Origin: Sacculina carcini
Taxonomy: Eukaryota > Arthropoda > Thecostraca > Sacculinidae
DNA length: 64,000 bases
Assembly: GCA_916048095.2 (NCBI GenBank)
Contig: OU696570.1
Span: 8,126,928-8,190,927 of the forward strand
Direction of reading: 5' to 3'
Below are positions 1-10,751 of the stretch, piece after piece. Made by a program: the position numbers and the translations under genes. Within the stretch, counting starts at the first letter, position 1. Every line of letters begins with the position of its first letter. Under the pieces are notes generated by a model that was not told the DNA's origin, did not search any database, and was given only the letters and a program-made list of their open reading frames with translations.

Positions 1-10
1 AAGACTCAGG
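1..10 (+). CDS. SURF1: SURF1, 3' tip of an upstream exon (partial)
   Basis: The window opens with the last 10 bases of an exon followed by a consensus splice donor (GTAAGA) at 11. Reading these bases as codons 3-5 then 6-8 gives Asp-Ser, and the last two bases (GG) pair with the T that opens the exon at 5575 to make Gly. The joined residues, DSG followed by REILINRGW, match the conserved stretch just before and in the NRGW motif of SURF1. The phase (2) fits the next exon exactly. The assignment rests on phase and on only three residues, so it is weaker than the other two exons. Confidence 0.72.
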
Positions 11-2278
11 GTAAGAGCGCTCTAGTGTGTGTACTCACCGAGTTGTACTCACCGAGTTGTGGTACAGGATATCAGCTTAGGCTCGAATTGACCTGTTTTT
101 TTACCATCAAGTTGATGTTTGAACTCACTTTGTGATTTTTTACATTCTACATAGTTTTGTACATTTTTTACATAGTTTTTGTACATAATTTTTGGGTAGC
201 GTATTTCAATTGTCGATGACTCTGTACGCGAAACTGTACTTCTTAATTTCTTTCATACAATGAGTGTTCTTCATTTTATAGCTGTGTTCTTTTCTCTCCG
301 TCTGTCTCTCCAGTATTATGTTAATAGGTTTTGTCATCGTCGTATACTTGTATATATTTATCAAGTCGCCTCTTTTTCTCCTTTTCTTCAGAGTAGGCAG
401 GTTCAGTGCATTCAATATTTTAAGTCTCTCAGATTCTGCACAAGTTTGGTCGCCAACCTTTACATTTGACTCGGTTTCTTTTTATGTCCCACTTTATGAG
501 GGTACCATACCACAGCGGCGTACTCCATCTTGGGTCTAATCACTGAGACTATCAGCTCCCATATAATATGTCTATCTAAATATTCAAAGGTGTGTTTGAT
601 CCTCCTCAGTAAAACATAAATTTTTCAGCAAATATCATTTATTTCAATTTCAGGAAAGTCCTCTTGATCTTTATCATCCCAGGTATAGAACATATGGATG
701 GCTTTCAATCAAAATTCACAGATCGTCTCAAATACGCAACATATATATTCAGTGAAAATATTGAAGCAATCGAACAATGAGTTGTTGAGTAACAACTATG
801 TTCCCACGTGGAAACACTACGAACACAACGACCAAAATTTACCGTATAGTCTCAACATGTTGAAATCAGTACATAAATGATACAATTTGAATTTTTATCG
901 ATCAAATAAGGTAATGTATGCTGATTATTGATTAATTATGGTATAAAACAATTATTTTGAGCCAGTTCGGTGTTTTTTACGGAATTGGTATTCTTGTTAA
1001 AACGTTTTATGACAAGACACTCGCTGAATTGATACCCTGCATCTACCTACCTACCTTCCGTGTACCTTCCTATAGGCATTGAACATATACTGGCAGTTAT
1101 GCTACTTTACTTCGAGCCAAATATGTTCGTGCGGTTGCACTATTCAGCAGGGTGCTACTTCTCTTCTGAAATGCATACGGGAAATGGAGTTATCTACGAC
1201 TTGATAGTACAAGAGCCACACAGTAGTTACAGACGAACCGACAGCTTCAGAGAGCAATAGCCAATACCATTTTATCTCTTATACAACTTATACCGCTTAT
1301 ACATGATTGGTATTTGACCAATAAGTGATCCAATATATTAACAACAACAACAACAACCGTGTATTTGATATAGCGCACTAATCAACAAAGGCGCGATAAA
1401 CATGAGATATAGAGATACAAGAGCAATAATTACATCAAAACGGGAGCTCAGAAAGAAGAAAACAAGTGCTAGCAAGGTCAAAAATATAACAGGGAAGATA
1501 AACACCGAATTATTTTATGCTGAAAAAACAACCACAAAGACTTGAACTGACCAATACGCACACTGGCGCACGTCACATACAAGCACGATTAGCACAAACA
1601 TAAGAACAGGGGCTGTGAGCGGAATCGAAAGCACAACAGGAAAACAAAACACAAAGTTCAGTATTATTAGTAAGAGTATATACATGGCGAGAATATGGAG
1701 ATACGAAATTTTGGGGATATATATATACAAAGGTAGTGTCGATGCAATCTATAAGGAGGTGTACGCGGCGACGGAAGAGAAAGCAGGTACTTATGAAGCG
1801 CAGAGGAAAAGGAAGAATATGATTTATGACAGTGCTACTCAAAGTGTGGTACGCGTATCGGTGACGGTACGCGAGCCATCGTCTACCGTTACGTGGATAT
1901 TTTCCAGAAAAGAAAGAAACAGTAGTCAAACTCCATGCCACGGGAGACTGCCGGAATATCTGACTCGGTTTTTTTACATTTTCATTTTAGTTTTATATTA
2001 TCATGACTACATTGTTCATTTACTCACTCATGTTAAAAGTCATAGCTATACAACTAACGAATGCGATATATTGAACAGCAAAACAGTGACATTTTTCAGC
2101 CACCAGTCACACCATATCTAACAAAAAAAATCGGAATGAGAATACAGTATGGTAATTTTTTATTTTTGGAAACAGTAGATGTATGCATCCCATTAAAAGA
2201 TTTGACCATTTTTTACTATGAGTGGCAGCCATGAAGCATGTCACACATCTGGCAACCCTGATCCACATGTGTGGAGCA

Positions 2279-2334
2279 GTTTGTGATTGTGTGATTGTGA
2301 TTTGTGATTGTGATTTGTGATTGTGATTTGTGAG
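2279..2334. repeat. short tandem repeat
   Basis: About four imperfect copies of a unit near 15 bases (tttgtgattgtga and variants). Confidence 0.8.
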
Positions 2335-2414
2335 CACATGTTTGTAATTTAATTTTCTATTTATATAGTCTATATATATCGTCATATATATATATATATT
2401 TATATATATATCGT

Positions 2415-3110
2415 CATAAATTTTATGACGAAGGATATGAGGAGGAAGAGAGTTGTATAATCGGGGGGCAGAAAAATAGAAAGACCTCGCGGACTAATTT
2501 GATAAGTGGTCGGCGGGAGGGCAAACAAGAGGTGCAGGACGGCGGCTGAAAGTACGATCAGAGAAAGTATGAAGTGAGAGCAAATACGAGGGAGGAGAAG
2601 ATGTGTGGAGGAGTTTAAATACAATGCAACACAGTTTATGTTGTATCCTTGAAAGAGCTTGCAGCTAGCCGAGTTATCGGATATGAGCGGAGGTGGGTGT
2701 CTTAGGAGGAAGGCGAAGAACGAAACGACAAGAAAGATTGATGATAGATTGAAGAGAGCGAATGGACTTCTTAGGAAGATGAAAGAATAAGGAATTACAA
2801 TAGTCGAGACGAGACAAAATAAACGAGTTCACTAAGAGGAGAGCAGACGCAATATCAATATGAGAGCGGATCGGGTAGAATTGGTGCAAGGTGAAACGAC
2901 AGAGGCGGGTAATTTTTGAAAGATGCTGAGAGAATGTTAGAGAGGGATCGATAACAACACCCAGATTACGTATATGAGATGAAAGAGGCAAGTTGACAGA
3001 ACAAGGAGCTATACTGGGAGGATGAAATAAGAAATATTCAGATTTTTCAGGATTCAAAAGGAGATTTCATGAGGACGCCCAGGCAGCGATGTGCGATAGA
3101 AGTTGATAAA
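2415..3110 (-). pseudogene. LINE reverse-transcriptase 3' relic (L2/CR1-like)
   Basis: The minus strand at 2674-3057 encodes 127 residues typical of the part of a LINE reverse transcriptase after the catalytic core: a LGVVIDPSLTF motif near residue 32, followed by an RLDYCNSLFFHLP stretch. The tail continues in other frames to about 2430 with a motif of the form RSFYFSAPRLYNSLPPH, the usual C-terminal end of L2/CR1-type proteins. There is no YADD core or endonuclease, so the copy is 5'-truncated and frameshifted. Its 3' end runs into a (TA)n tract near 2380-2415. Clade is inferred from motif style only. Confidence 0.75.
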
Positions 3111-3239
3111 TTCGACAAATTTTTGAGGAGGAAAAGTGATGTAAATCTGTATATCGTATGCATATATATGAAACGATATGAAACGTTTACTTTTTCTTTT
3201 AAAATTTCTAATCGTTTTTTACTAATTCAATATTTATTT

Positions 3240-3836
3240 TAATTTATCAATTGTTCTGCACAACGGGCGGGTTTTAATGCTAGATGGCGATGTTAAGTTA
3301 TAAATATATTTTGAAGACATTATGATAAAACAGTTTAGTCATTTGTCATTGTTTTGTGTCAGAGTTCTGAATTATTCAGCACGACGGGCAGGTTAAAATA
3401 GGAAATTTTTCATGGGTTTACTCTTTTCTTTATTAATTCATATTGCTTTTCTCTTATGAATTGAATACAAATTTAATAGTATGAATTGTTCCGCACGACG
3501 GGCGGGCTTACATGCTAGAATTTTCATTGTTTGTTACGTGTTTGTGTTCTGAATTATTCCGCACGACGGGCAGGTTCAAATATGAGGCGGATTGAGGGAC
3601 AATATTTTGTCAAATTTATATATAAAATATTCACATTTAGAGTTTTTTATTGGTGAACATATATACAGGTTAATTTTTTTCTTTTTAATTTGTATTCAAT
3701 TTATTTTATGGATTGAATATGAATTTTATTTTATGAATTGTTCAGCACGACGGGCGGGTTCAAATCAATATATATATATATATATTTATATATTTCTTTT
3801 ATGTATATACATCTCTATATCATTTCATCTTTTATC

Positions 3837-3869
<33 letters not shown>

Positions 3870-4912
3870 TTATCTGTCTGTCTGTGTATGTATGCTTGAA
3901 TATGAGGTGACATAATTGCGCTGGTTCAATGTTATAGATCAGGGGTTTCAAACGCAAACGAAGAGATGGCCCATTTGTATGAAGTAAAAATGTCCCGCGG
4001 GCAGCAATGAAACGTTCAATTTCACCGTGTAGAATGAATTCATATACAAAACTAATGGATTTGACTTCAAGATCCAGAACGGATGGTGTTCGAGTTCTGA
4101 ATTATTCCGCACGTCGGGCGGGTTTGAATATGAGGCGGGCTGAGTGAAAATATTTTGTCAAAGTAAAATTAAAAATATTGAAATTTTGACTTTTCAATTG
4201 ATTAAAGTTTTTGAGTTTGCCTTATTTATTTTTTTATTTACAATATTCATAAAAATATTGTTCCCCACAACGGGCGGGTTTTAATGCTAGTGTATATATA
4301 TATAAATATAAAATAAATTATCTGTCTGTCTGTGTGTGTATGCTTGAATATGAGGTGACCTAACTGCGCGAGCTCAATGGTATAGATCAGGGGCTTCAAA
4401 CGTAAACTAAGCGATGTATCATATTTATGAAATATATATGTCCCGCGGGCAGCAACTATAGACAATCAAACGTTCAATTTCACCGTGTAAAACGAGTTCA
4501 TATACAAAACTAACGGATTTGGCTTCAAGGTCCAGAACGGATCGTGTTCGAGTTCTGAATCAATCCGTACGACGGGCGGGTTTAAATATGACGCGGTTTG
4601 AGGGGTAATATTTTGTCAAAATAAAAAAAATAAAAAATTTAGACTTTTCAATTGATCAGGATTTCTATGGATTTACTATAATCTTTTTTAATTTGCAATA
4701 TGTTTACTAATTAAATATGAATTTCATTTTATTAATTGTTCCGCACAACGTGCGGGTTTTAAGGCAAGGCGGGATTTAGGCTTTTATATTGGTTAATATT
4801 TTTATGGGCTTACTTTTTTCGTTTTAAATTTGCATTTGTTTTCTTTTATGAATTCAATATATATTTTACTTTATTAATAGCTCCGCACAACGGGCGGGTT
4901 TTAATGCTAGTA
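3240..4912 (+). mobile_element. tandem cluster of Helitron-like 3' ends
   Basis: A GC-rich motif of the form CCGCACRACGGGCGGGTTT occurs about ten times (near 3250, 3373, 3486, 3553, 3738, 4101, 4258, 4558, 4736 and 4878). Several copies continue as TTTTAATGCTAG, and at 4286 and 4910 the CTAG is followed by T. A short GC hairpin (CCGC/GCGG) a few bases before a terminal CTRR next to T is the classic 3' end of Helitron/Helentron elements. A segment of about 440 bp (from about 3877 and again from about 4316) is repeated in tandem and carries a shared ATAGATCAGGGG block and a TGTCCCGCGGGCAGC block. No Rep/helicase gene is present, so these are non-autonomous. Confidence 0.65.
3767..3863. repeat. 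(TA)n-rich tract
   Basis: Interrupted TA dinucleotide runs inside the Helitron-like cluster. Confidence 0.9.
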
Positions 4913-4962
4913 TATATATATATATACGGTTATAAAAAATATATATATAAATTTTTTTTTTT

Positions 4963-5218
4963 CTCAAACAAACGAGATTAAAATCGATTGCGCATTCGCA
5001 GTTGACTAGTTTTTTCCGCGTTGTCTCGATATTTCTTGCGTTTTTCCAGTGTGTGAGAATGGAGATAGTTAACTCCGAAATTTTACGCAAACAAAACATC
5101 GGTCAATTGCTGAACAGACTTGACAAAAGAGACCAGCAACTCGCAAGAAATATCGAGACAACGCGGAAAAACTAGTCAACTGCGAATGCGCAATCGATTT
5201 TAATTTCGTTTGTTTGAG
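4963..5218. repeat. long inverted repeat (foldback), arms about 78 bp
   Basis: Bases 4963-5040 and 5142-5218 are near-perfect reverse complements, with a spacer of about 100 bp. The arms include TTGACTAGTTTTTTCCGCG on the left and its complement on the right. A small open frame starts at 5059 and runs 38 codons through the spacer into the right arm; it is hydrophilic and matches no family I know. The foldback sits directly beyond the last CTAG terminus of the Helitron-like cluster. It may be part of that element or a foldback transposon. Confidence 0.85.
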
Positions 5219-5248
5219 AGAGATTATTCTGCCTGTCTACACCAACTT

Positions 5249-5387
<139 letters not shown>

Positions 5388-5474
5388 TATATCTGCACTG
5401 CGTGCGTCTCCTTTTTTCGTTGCCATCTTGCTGGGGTCATGAAAAAGATTTGAACCTATTGAATTGCAATTAAA

Positions 5475-5478
<4 letters not shown>

Positions 5479-5542
<64 letters not shown>
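5479..5542. repeat. (TA)n microsatellite next to a SURF1 exon
   Basis: About 64 bases of TA repeat end some 30 bases before the SURF1 splice acceptor. It is followed by a TG-rich run that may serve as a polypyrimidine-poor acceptor context. Confidence 0.95.
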
Positions 5543-5555
<13 letters not shown>

Positions 5556-5574
5556 ATGTGTGTGTACATTTTAG

Positions 5575-5757
5575 TCGAGAGATTCTGATCAATCGAGGCT
5601 GGGTGTCTCGCTCGTATTTGACCGGCGCTGATAACTTGCCCATGGAACCTCGTGGAGTAGTCGACGTGGTTGGTCTTGTGCGTCTGACTGATCCCGCGCA
5701 GGGCGTCTTCTATCCCCCGCAAACAGACTCCCGCAAGAATGTGATGTTTGCGTTCAG
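5575..5757 (+). CDS. SURF1: SURF1 internal exon
   Basis: SURF1 is a mitochondrial inner-membrane protein needed to assemble cytochrome c oxidase (complex IV). This exon encodes about 61 residues: the hallmark ILINRGWVSRSY stretch, then VVDVVGLVRLTDP and a segment ending NVMFAFR. These match the order in animal SURF1 (NRGW/F, then G-x-V-x-x-x-G-x-V-R). The acceptor ends at 5574 and the donor GTATT begins at 5758; both ends are phase 2. The last codon is completed by the first base of the exon at 20829, giving Arg then DVDKMA, which again matches SURF1. I see no stop or frameshift. SURF1 is recognised from motif order, not from a search. Confidence 0.92.
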
Positions 5758-6624
5758 GTATTAAAATTGTACTGGTTTAATTAAGGCAAAGGTAAGAGTA
5801 ACTGACGTAACGCTATTGTAAGTAGTGTAAAGTTAAATGAAATTGGTGTAAAGTTGAATATAGGGAATGTGAAGGTTTCTAATGGTAAAGTTGAATGTAA
5901 CGAATGTGTAGGTTTGTAAACGTAAAGGTTCTCATTTCATGTTGTATATGGTATTAACATTGAACGGCCACATCAACCATTAACTACTATGTTTTGATTA
6001 ATAGGCTCATTGAACCGTTATTCTTATAATTAACCGTCGACCATTGTCGGGGGCTAGCAAGCATGCATGCATTGGTTGAAAACACGCACCGAAATCAATA
6101 GAAAATTGAATGTGTTACAATGTGGTGATGAATCGTGACTGGCTTACCATTCCGCTGATTTGAATGTTGAGTTCACACGTTGTCGTTCACCACATGTGTG
6201 TCGATATTTCAATATAATTTGCTTCTATATTCTTGCCAATTAGGGACTTAGCACCAGTCATCTTTCTTTGTGTATGTGCACATTCGCACAACGCTAATGC
6301 GTAAATACACACGCGCACACTCAAACACACACATTCACACGCATACACGTACATACACACACTTCGTGATGCTTTATTTTCGTTTTGCTATAAAAATATG
6401 ATGTTGCTCATTAGCATTCTAATATACACGCGTGTAAAAAACGCATGCTTGACTGGGTCCTTGTCACAACAATTTCTGTACATGATTTATTGGTGACTAG
6501 ATGCATGATGCTGATTATTTGACACTTGAAAAATCACATAACAGACAGGCAAACAAACAAACGGAATTAAGTTACACAATGTAAGTACAAGTAAAACTAA
6601 CTAACGGATTTGGCTTATTGGTTT

Positions 6625-7350
6625 GGATAACGGATTCAAGTTTCTGACTAACCCTTGCTGAGTGTGCACGTGTTTTCCGTCGCTCGTTCGCGCCCGGCTG
6701 TCTACGCTTCGCTGACGCTCACCGACGACAGATCCTGCTTTCTGCTAACGCTGAGTGTTCCTTGAGTTATATTTCAGTTGTTTTATTATTATATTTGATT
6801 TAGCGTTATTTTGATTTTGCATTACTCGTTTTGTTCATTGATAATATTTGCCTTTTTAAAGGCGGATATTTTCTTCTTGCGAGCTCATTCATTTACTTTT
6901 AAGACTGTTTAAGTCAATTAATCTTTCTTTTGTTTCAGGTTATATATTTGAATTTTTATATTTTGTTTCTGAATGTGATTGAGAATCAGGGTTCGCAGCC
7001 ATAGTTGCTTTGCAATCTTCCTGCTGAATTCTCTCATCACATTCTTTTTCGTCACTTTTCAGTTCAATTTGTATATTATTTAATTTAACTTTGTCTATAA
7101 ATATAAGTGTTGTTCATGGATATATGTATTATTTTCTGTCTCATGTCTGTTTTGTTGATGTGGCGGGCCGAAAATTGTAGCCCCGCCCCGACGGCTAACG
7201 GCCGGTTTTCCCGTTTTCCGTCAGCGCCCAGCTCTTTCCTCGCACTGACTTGCCAACTAATTCTGTGTTTATCCCATACTCTGTCTTTGTGGTCGCCCAT
7301 TGGACATTTTGCCTTGCAATATGTGTTTAACAATGAGCTCTCAATAAATT
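6625..7350. repeat. unknown dispersed repeat, copy 1
   Basis: The sequence is shared, at moderate identity, with 60590-60813 plus 63055-63560. Common landmarks include TACGCTTCGCTGACGCTC, TATATTTCAGTTGTTTTAT, GAGAATCAGGGTTCGCAGCC and CATAGTTGCTTTGCAATC. There is no long open frame and I see no terminal repeats, so the class is unknown. This copy is uninterrupted and gives the empty-site order for the split copy at 60.6-63.6 kb. Confidence 0.75.
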
Positions 7351-7425
7351 TTTCTCACATGTGTTTTCTAGTGTTTTTCTTGTTGTGTGTAAATTTTTTT
7401 TTTTTTTTTTTTTGTAAATTGTAAG

Positions 7426-7431
7426 TTTATT
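7426..7431 (-). promoter_or_regulatory. polyadenylation signal of LINE-A
   Basis: AATAAA on the minus strand, about 13 bases before the poly(A) tail. Confidence 0.7.
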
Positions 7432-7639
7432 GTCACACACAAACAATACAATAATCAGAAAATAAGAACAAATCAAGGTGACAAATGTCCGCCGAGCATG
7501 AGCTCCTTAGCGGACATGAAAGTTAGGACAATAGCAGACATGAAGGTTTTGGACAATGTGACAATTGAAAAAGACAATACTATGCGAAGTGGGATTATAT
7601 ATCATTCATCCAAAAGTAGAAACACAATTGTCAGAAGCA

Positions 7640-7665
7640 TACACACACACACACACACACACACA
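7640..7665. repeat. (AC)n microsatellite
   Basis: A short pure AC run in the 3' untranslated region of LINE-A. Confidence 0.95.
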
Positions 7666-7707
7666 ATAAGCACAAAATCGCTCAAGCAAAACTGCGAATT
7701 CAATCTC

Positions 7708-10674
7708 CTAAGGAGACTGAGTACACTGTAAATCCAACAAATATTTCTTTATATACTTTTTGATCAGTGATTTATTTGTAGCTGGAAGAGATTTCAGACG
7801 ATGAGGAAGACTATTGAACAGATTCGGACCAAAATAAAAAAGACTATTTTTAAACAATATTGTTCTAAACGCAGGACAGGTAATGTCCATGTTGTTTCTG
7901 CGTGTATGTGAGACGTTGGCTCTTATTTGGAACGTGCTGCCTCGATGTAGGTCACGAAAGATTAGTAACAGGGTGAATAGTTTGTGGATGGAAGTGAAAT
8001 TAAGTAGCTTGAATTCGTTAACCTTTTCTGTGATTGAATCAAACTTTTTTAGGGAGAATATGCAGCGAAAGAACTTGCTTTGGACCAAGGTGACTCGACG
8101 TAAAAAGGATGGCCAGGTACAGGCCCAGATTGGAACACAATATATCAGATGAGGATAGAAAAGGCCGTAGTATATACTAATCATGGCTTCAACTGTTAAA
8201 AGGTGTCTTACCCTATACATAACCCCAATAATTTTAGACAATTTGGTACAGGTCGCATCTATATGATGCTTAAAATTTAAATTGTCGTCGATTATTACTC
8301 CCAAGAATTTTGTACATTTCACTGGCAGAAGAACTCCATCATTAATAGGAATTGGTGGTAAGGAGTAGCTCAACGATCTATTTTGGAACAAAATATAGTT
8401 GGACTTGGAAATATTCAACCTTAGCTTGTTAGCTTGAATCCATGCCACAACCTTCATCAATTCAGTATGAACATTTAGGTGCAGGAGATCAATATCTTTA
8501 TTTTTAATTACTAAGGCAGTGTCGTCGGCATAAAGTTGGAAGTAAAATTTGCTACTAGAATTTATAATATCGTTAATATATATGAGAAAAAGTGTCGGGC
8601 CCAGCACTGAGCCTTGAGGAACGCCTTTATGTATTGACATACATGGTGAGTAATTCTGATTGCAGAAGACGCTTTGTTTCCTATTACTTAGATAGCTTTT
8701 AAAGATATTTAGAGTTACTCCCCTTATCCCTATGTTGAACAATTTATTAAACAGAATTTCGTGATCCAAACTGTCGAACGCTTTAGATAAATCCAAAAAA
8801 ATACCTGCAACAAAAAGCTTTTCCTCAAGACCGGCATAAATATTGCTTACGAATTTTAAAACTGCAGATTCGGTGGAGCGGCCGCTTCTAAAGCCGTGTT
8901 GTTGGCCAACTAACAAACTATTTTTTTCAAGAAAATTAATGAGTCTATGGGAAATTACTTTCTCAAATACTTTATTAAAAGCGGGTAGAATGGAAATTGG
9001 ACGATAATTATTGACATCGGTTTTTTCACCAGATTTATGTAAAGGAATAACTTTGGCCAGCTTCAAATGATCCGGAAAAACTCCTGTTTTGAGAGATAAG
9101 TTAATAATATGTGTGAGAGGAAATGATATGAAACAGGATGACAGTTTCAGTAACATTGGTGGTATATCGTCATACCCAGGTGAATTAGAGGTAGAGTGAG
9201 TTAAAATTCGATTCACTTCAGCCAGATTGGTGGGAAATAGGTACATTGAGAAGTTCGTAGAGGCATTCAAATATTTTTTGAAGTCAGCATTCGTATCTTT
9301 TGTTGTCTGATGCTTCAAGAAGTGCTCGTTAAGAGAAACTGAAACGTTTTCCGATTCAGGAGACAACTCAATTTTGGGATTATATGTTTTAGTCCTGCCC
9401 AGAAGTGAGTTAATAGTATTCCATTGACATTTTGGATTTCCTTGGTTTTGACATAAATATGTTTTGTAATAATCGTTTTTTGCCGCCCTTAAAGTCGCAG
9501 TTAACTTGTTTCTGAATTTTGCATATGTTGCTCCGTACGTCAACGGCCATCTCTTGGCAAGCCTCTCAAGTCTATGTTTTTCCCTGATACTTTCTTTCAA
9601 AGTCGGCGTTATATATGAGCTGAAATTATTCTTCTTTTTAGGCTTTACTTTTTTTTCAGGAAAATGAGTTTGAAAAAGTGTGTGAAATTGGTTGTAAAAC
9701 AGAGTATAGGCCTCTGTCGCATCTTCAGTCATAAGTATCGGAGCCCAGTCAACTCCAGCAAGATCAGCAAGAAATTTCTCCGTAGAAATTTTGGAGAATA
9801 TTCTTTTATGAATGTATTGTGGCTTATTTCTGATGAAGGATAGTCTAAACAAGGATACAATCGGGAAGTGATCGGAAATGTCAGTTTCAATAATATAGTT
9901 GTTGGTATTATTTTCAAGTTGGGAAGACCAAATATGATCAATTAACGTTGCAGTCGTGTGGGTCACTCTAGTTGGTCGTGTGATATGAGGAAAGAGAGAA
10001 AAAGAGAACATTAAATTGGTATAATCGATAATATTATTGTCGTTGGATGACAACAAATTTATATTGAAATCCCCAAATACAAAAATCCCTCCGTAGTTCT
10101 TTTCTTGTAGAGATGAGAGAATATCACTCATTGTATTAATAAAATTATCGAGTTTTCCACTTGGAGGTCTATAAACACATAGAAAAACATAGACTCTAGA
10201 GTTGATACATGCTTGCACGGCTAGAGTTTCAATATGCAACTGGGAGACATTTAGATGTTTTTGTTCAATGACATCGTAATCATTTGAAAAGTATAGCGCC
10301 ACACCTCCCCCATGAACGTTTCTACAATTTGTGAAAAAATTATACCCCGGCATATCATACAAGGAAGTAAGGTGTGAATCAAGACGGATTTCAGTGAGAC
10401 CAATTACATCGAAGGTGTTCGAAGAAGGGCATAAAATATAATCTTGAAGGTTTTGAAAATTTTTAGGAATTGACCTAATATTGAGGTGAAAAATCGAAAA
10501 CGAGTTATTGGTGCCAACGGATTTGATGGTGTCATCAGGCATTACATAATTGCATTCCGGAATTGAAAATCTGTTTACATATAGTTCATCGGCGCATGGG
10601 CCATCATATTTGTCTTTACTGTGGAGAGCATTGTAACACAGATCAGTGTAACCCATATCCCTGTTGGACATCAT
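7708..10674 (-). CDS. LINE-A ORF2: endonuclease-reverse transcriptase (988 aa)
   Basis: ORF2 copies element RNA into DNA at a nicked target site. The APE-type endonuclease occupies about residues 55-275, with HLNIRS (63-68), Glu in GLTEIRLD (about 95), YRPPSG (169-173), GDFNINLL (201-208), TLIDHIW (about 243) and the catalytic SDH (267-269). The reverse transcriptase spans about 530-830: YRPISILP (557-564), GFRSGRST (about 594-601), FLDLSKAFDSLDH (about 626-638), GVPQGSVLGP (684-693) and the catalytic YADD (715-718). The frame has no stop or frameshift, and all core catalytic residues I looked for are present. The start follows ORF1 by 77 bases. It was probably inserted into the SURF1 intron, antisense to the gene. 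Confidence 0.93.
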   Translation of the reverse strand: MMSNRDMGYTDLCYNALHSKDKYDGPCADELYVNRFSIPECNYVMPDDTIKSVGTNNSFSIFHLNIRSIPKNFQNLQDYILCPSSNTFDVIGLTEIRLDSHLTSLYDMPGYNFFTNCRNVHGGGVALYFSNDYDVIEQKHLNVSQLHIETLAVQACINSRVYVFLCVYRPPSGKLDNFINTMSDILSSLQEKNYGGIFVFGDFNINLLSSNDNNIIDYTNLMFSFSLFPHITRPTRVTHTTATLIDHIWSSQLENNTNNYIIETDISDHFPIVSLFRLSFIRNKPQYIHKRIFSKISTEKFLADLAGVDWAPILMTEDATEAYTLFYNQFHTLFQTHFPEKKVKPKKKNNFSSYITPTLKESIREKHRLERLAKRWPLTYGATYAKFRNKLTATLRAAKNDYYKTYLCQNQGNPKCQWNTINSLLGRTKTYNPKIELSPESENVSVSLNEHFLKHQTTKDTNADFKKYLNASTNFSMYLFPTNLAEVNRILTHSTSNSPGYDDIPPMLLKLSSCFISFPLTHIINLSLKTGVFPDHLKLAKVIPLHKSGEKTDVNNYRPISILPAFNKVFEKVISHRLINFLEKNSLLVGQQHGFRSGRSTESAVLKFVSNIYAGLEEKLFVAGIFLDLSKAFDSLDHEILFNKLFNIGIRGVTLNIFKSYLSNRKQSVFCNQNYSPCMSIHKGVPQGSVLGPTLFLIYINDIINSSSKFYFQLYADDTALVIKNKDIDLLHLNVHTELMKVVAWIQANKLRLNISKSNYILFQNRSLSYSLPPIPINDGVLLPVKCTKFLGVIIDDNLNFKHHIDATCTKLSKIIGVMYRVRHLLTVEAMISIYYGLFYPHLIYCVPIWACTWPSFLRRVTLVQSKFFRCIFSLKKFDSITEKVNEFKLLNFTSIHKLFTLLLIFRDLHRGSTFQIRANVSHTRRNNMDITCPAFRTILFKNSLFYFGPNLFNSLPHRLKSLPATNKSLIKKYIKKYLLDLQCTQSP

Positions 10675-10751
10675 TATAAAGAGAAAAATAAAAGAACTGG
10701 AGATACAGAGACATCGTTCAAGGCAACATACACCTGACTGATGTAGACGTC

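Noticed and set aside
1573-2121. Open frames of 122 and 168 codons on opposite strands
   Set aside because: They overlap each other, resemble no family and lie in AT-rich intron DNA without splice or codon support.
3240-4912. CRISPR-like array (repeated GC motif with spacers)
   Set aside because: Spacing is irregular (about 70-450 bases), the copies vary, and the context is eukaryotic; the CTAG ends fit Helitron-like elements better.
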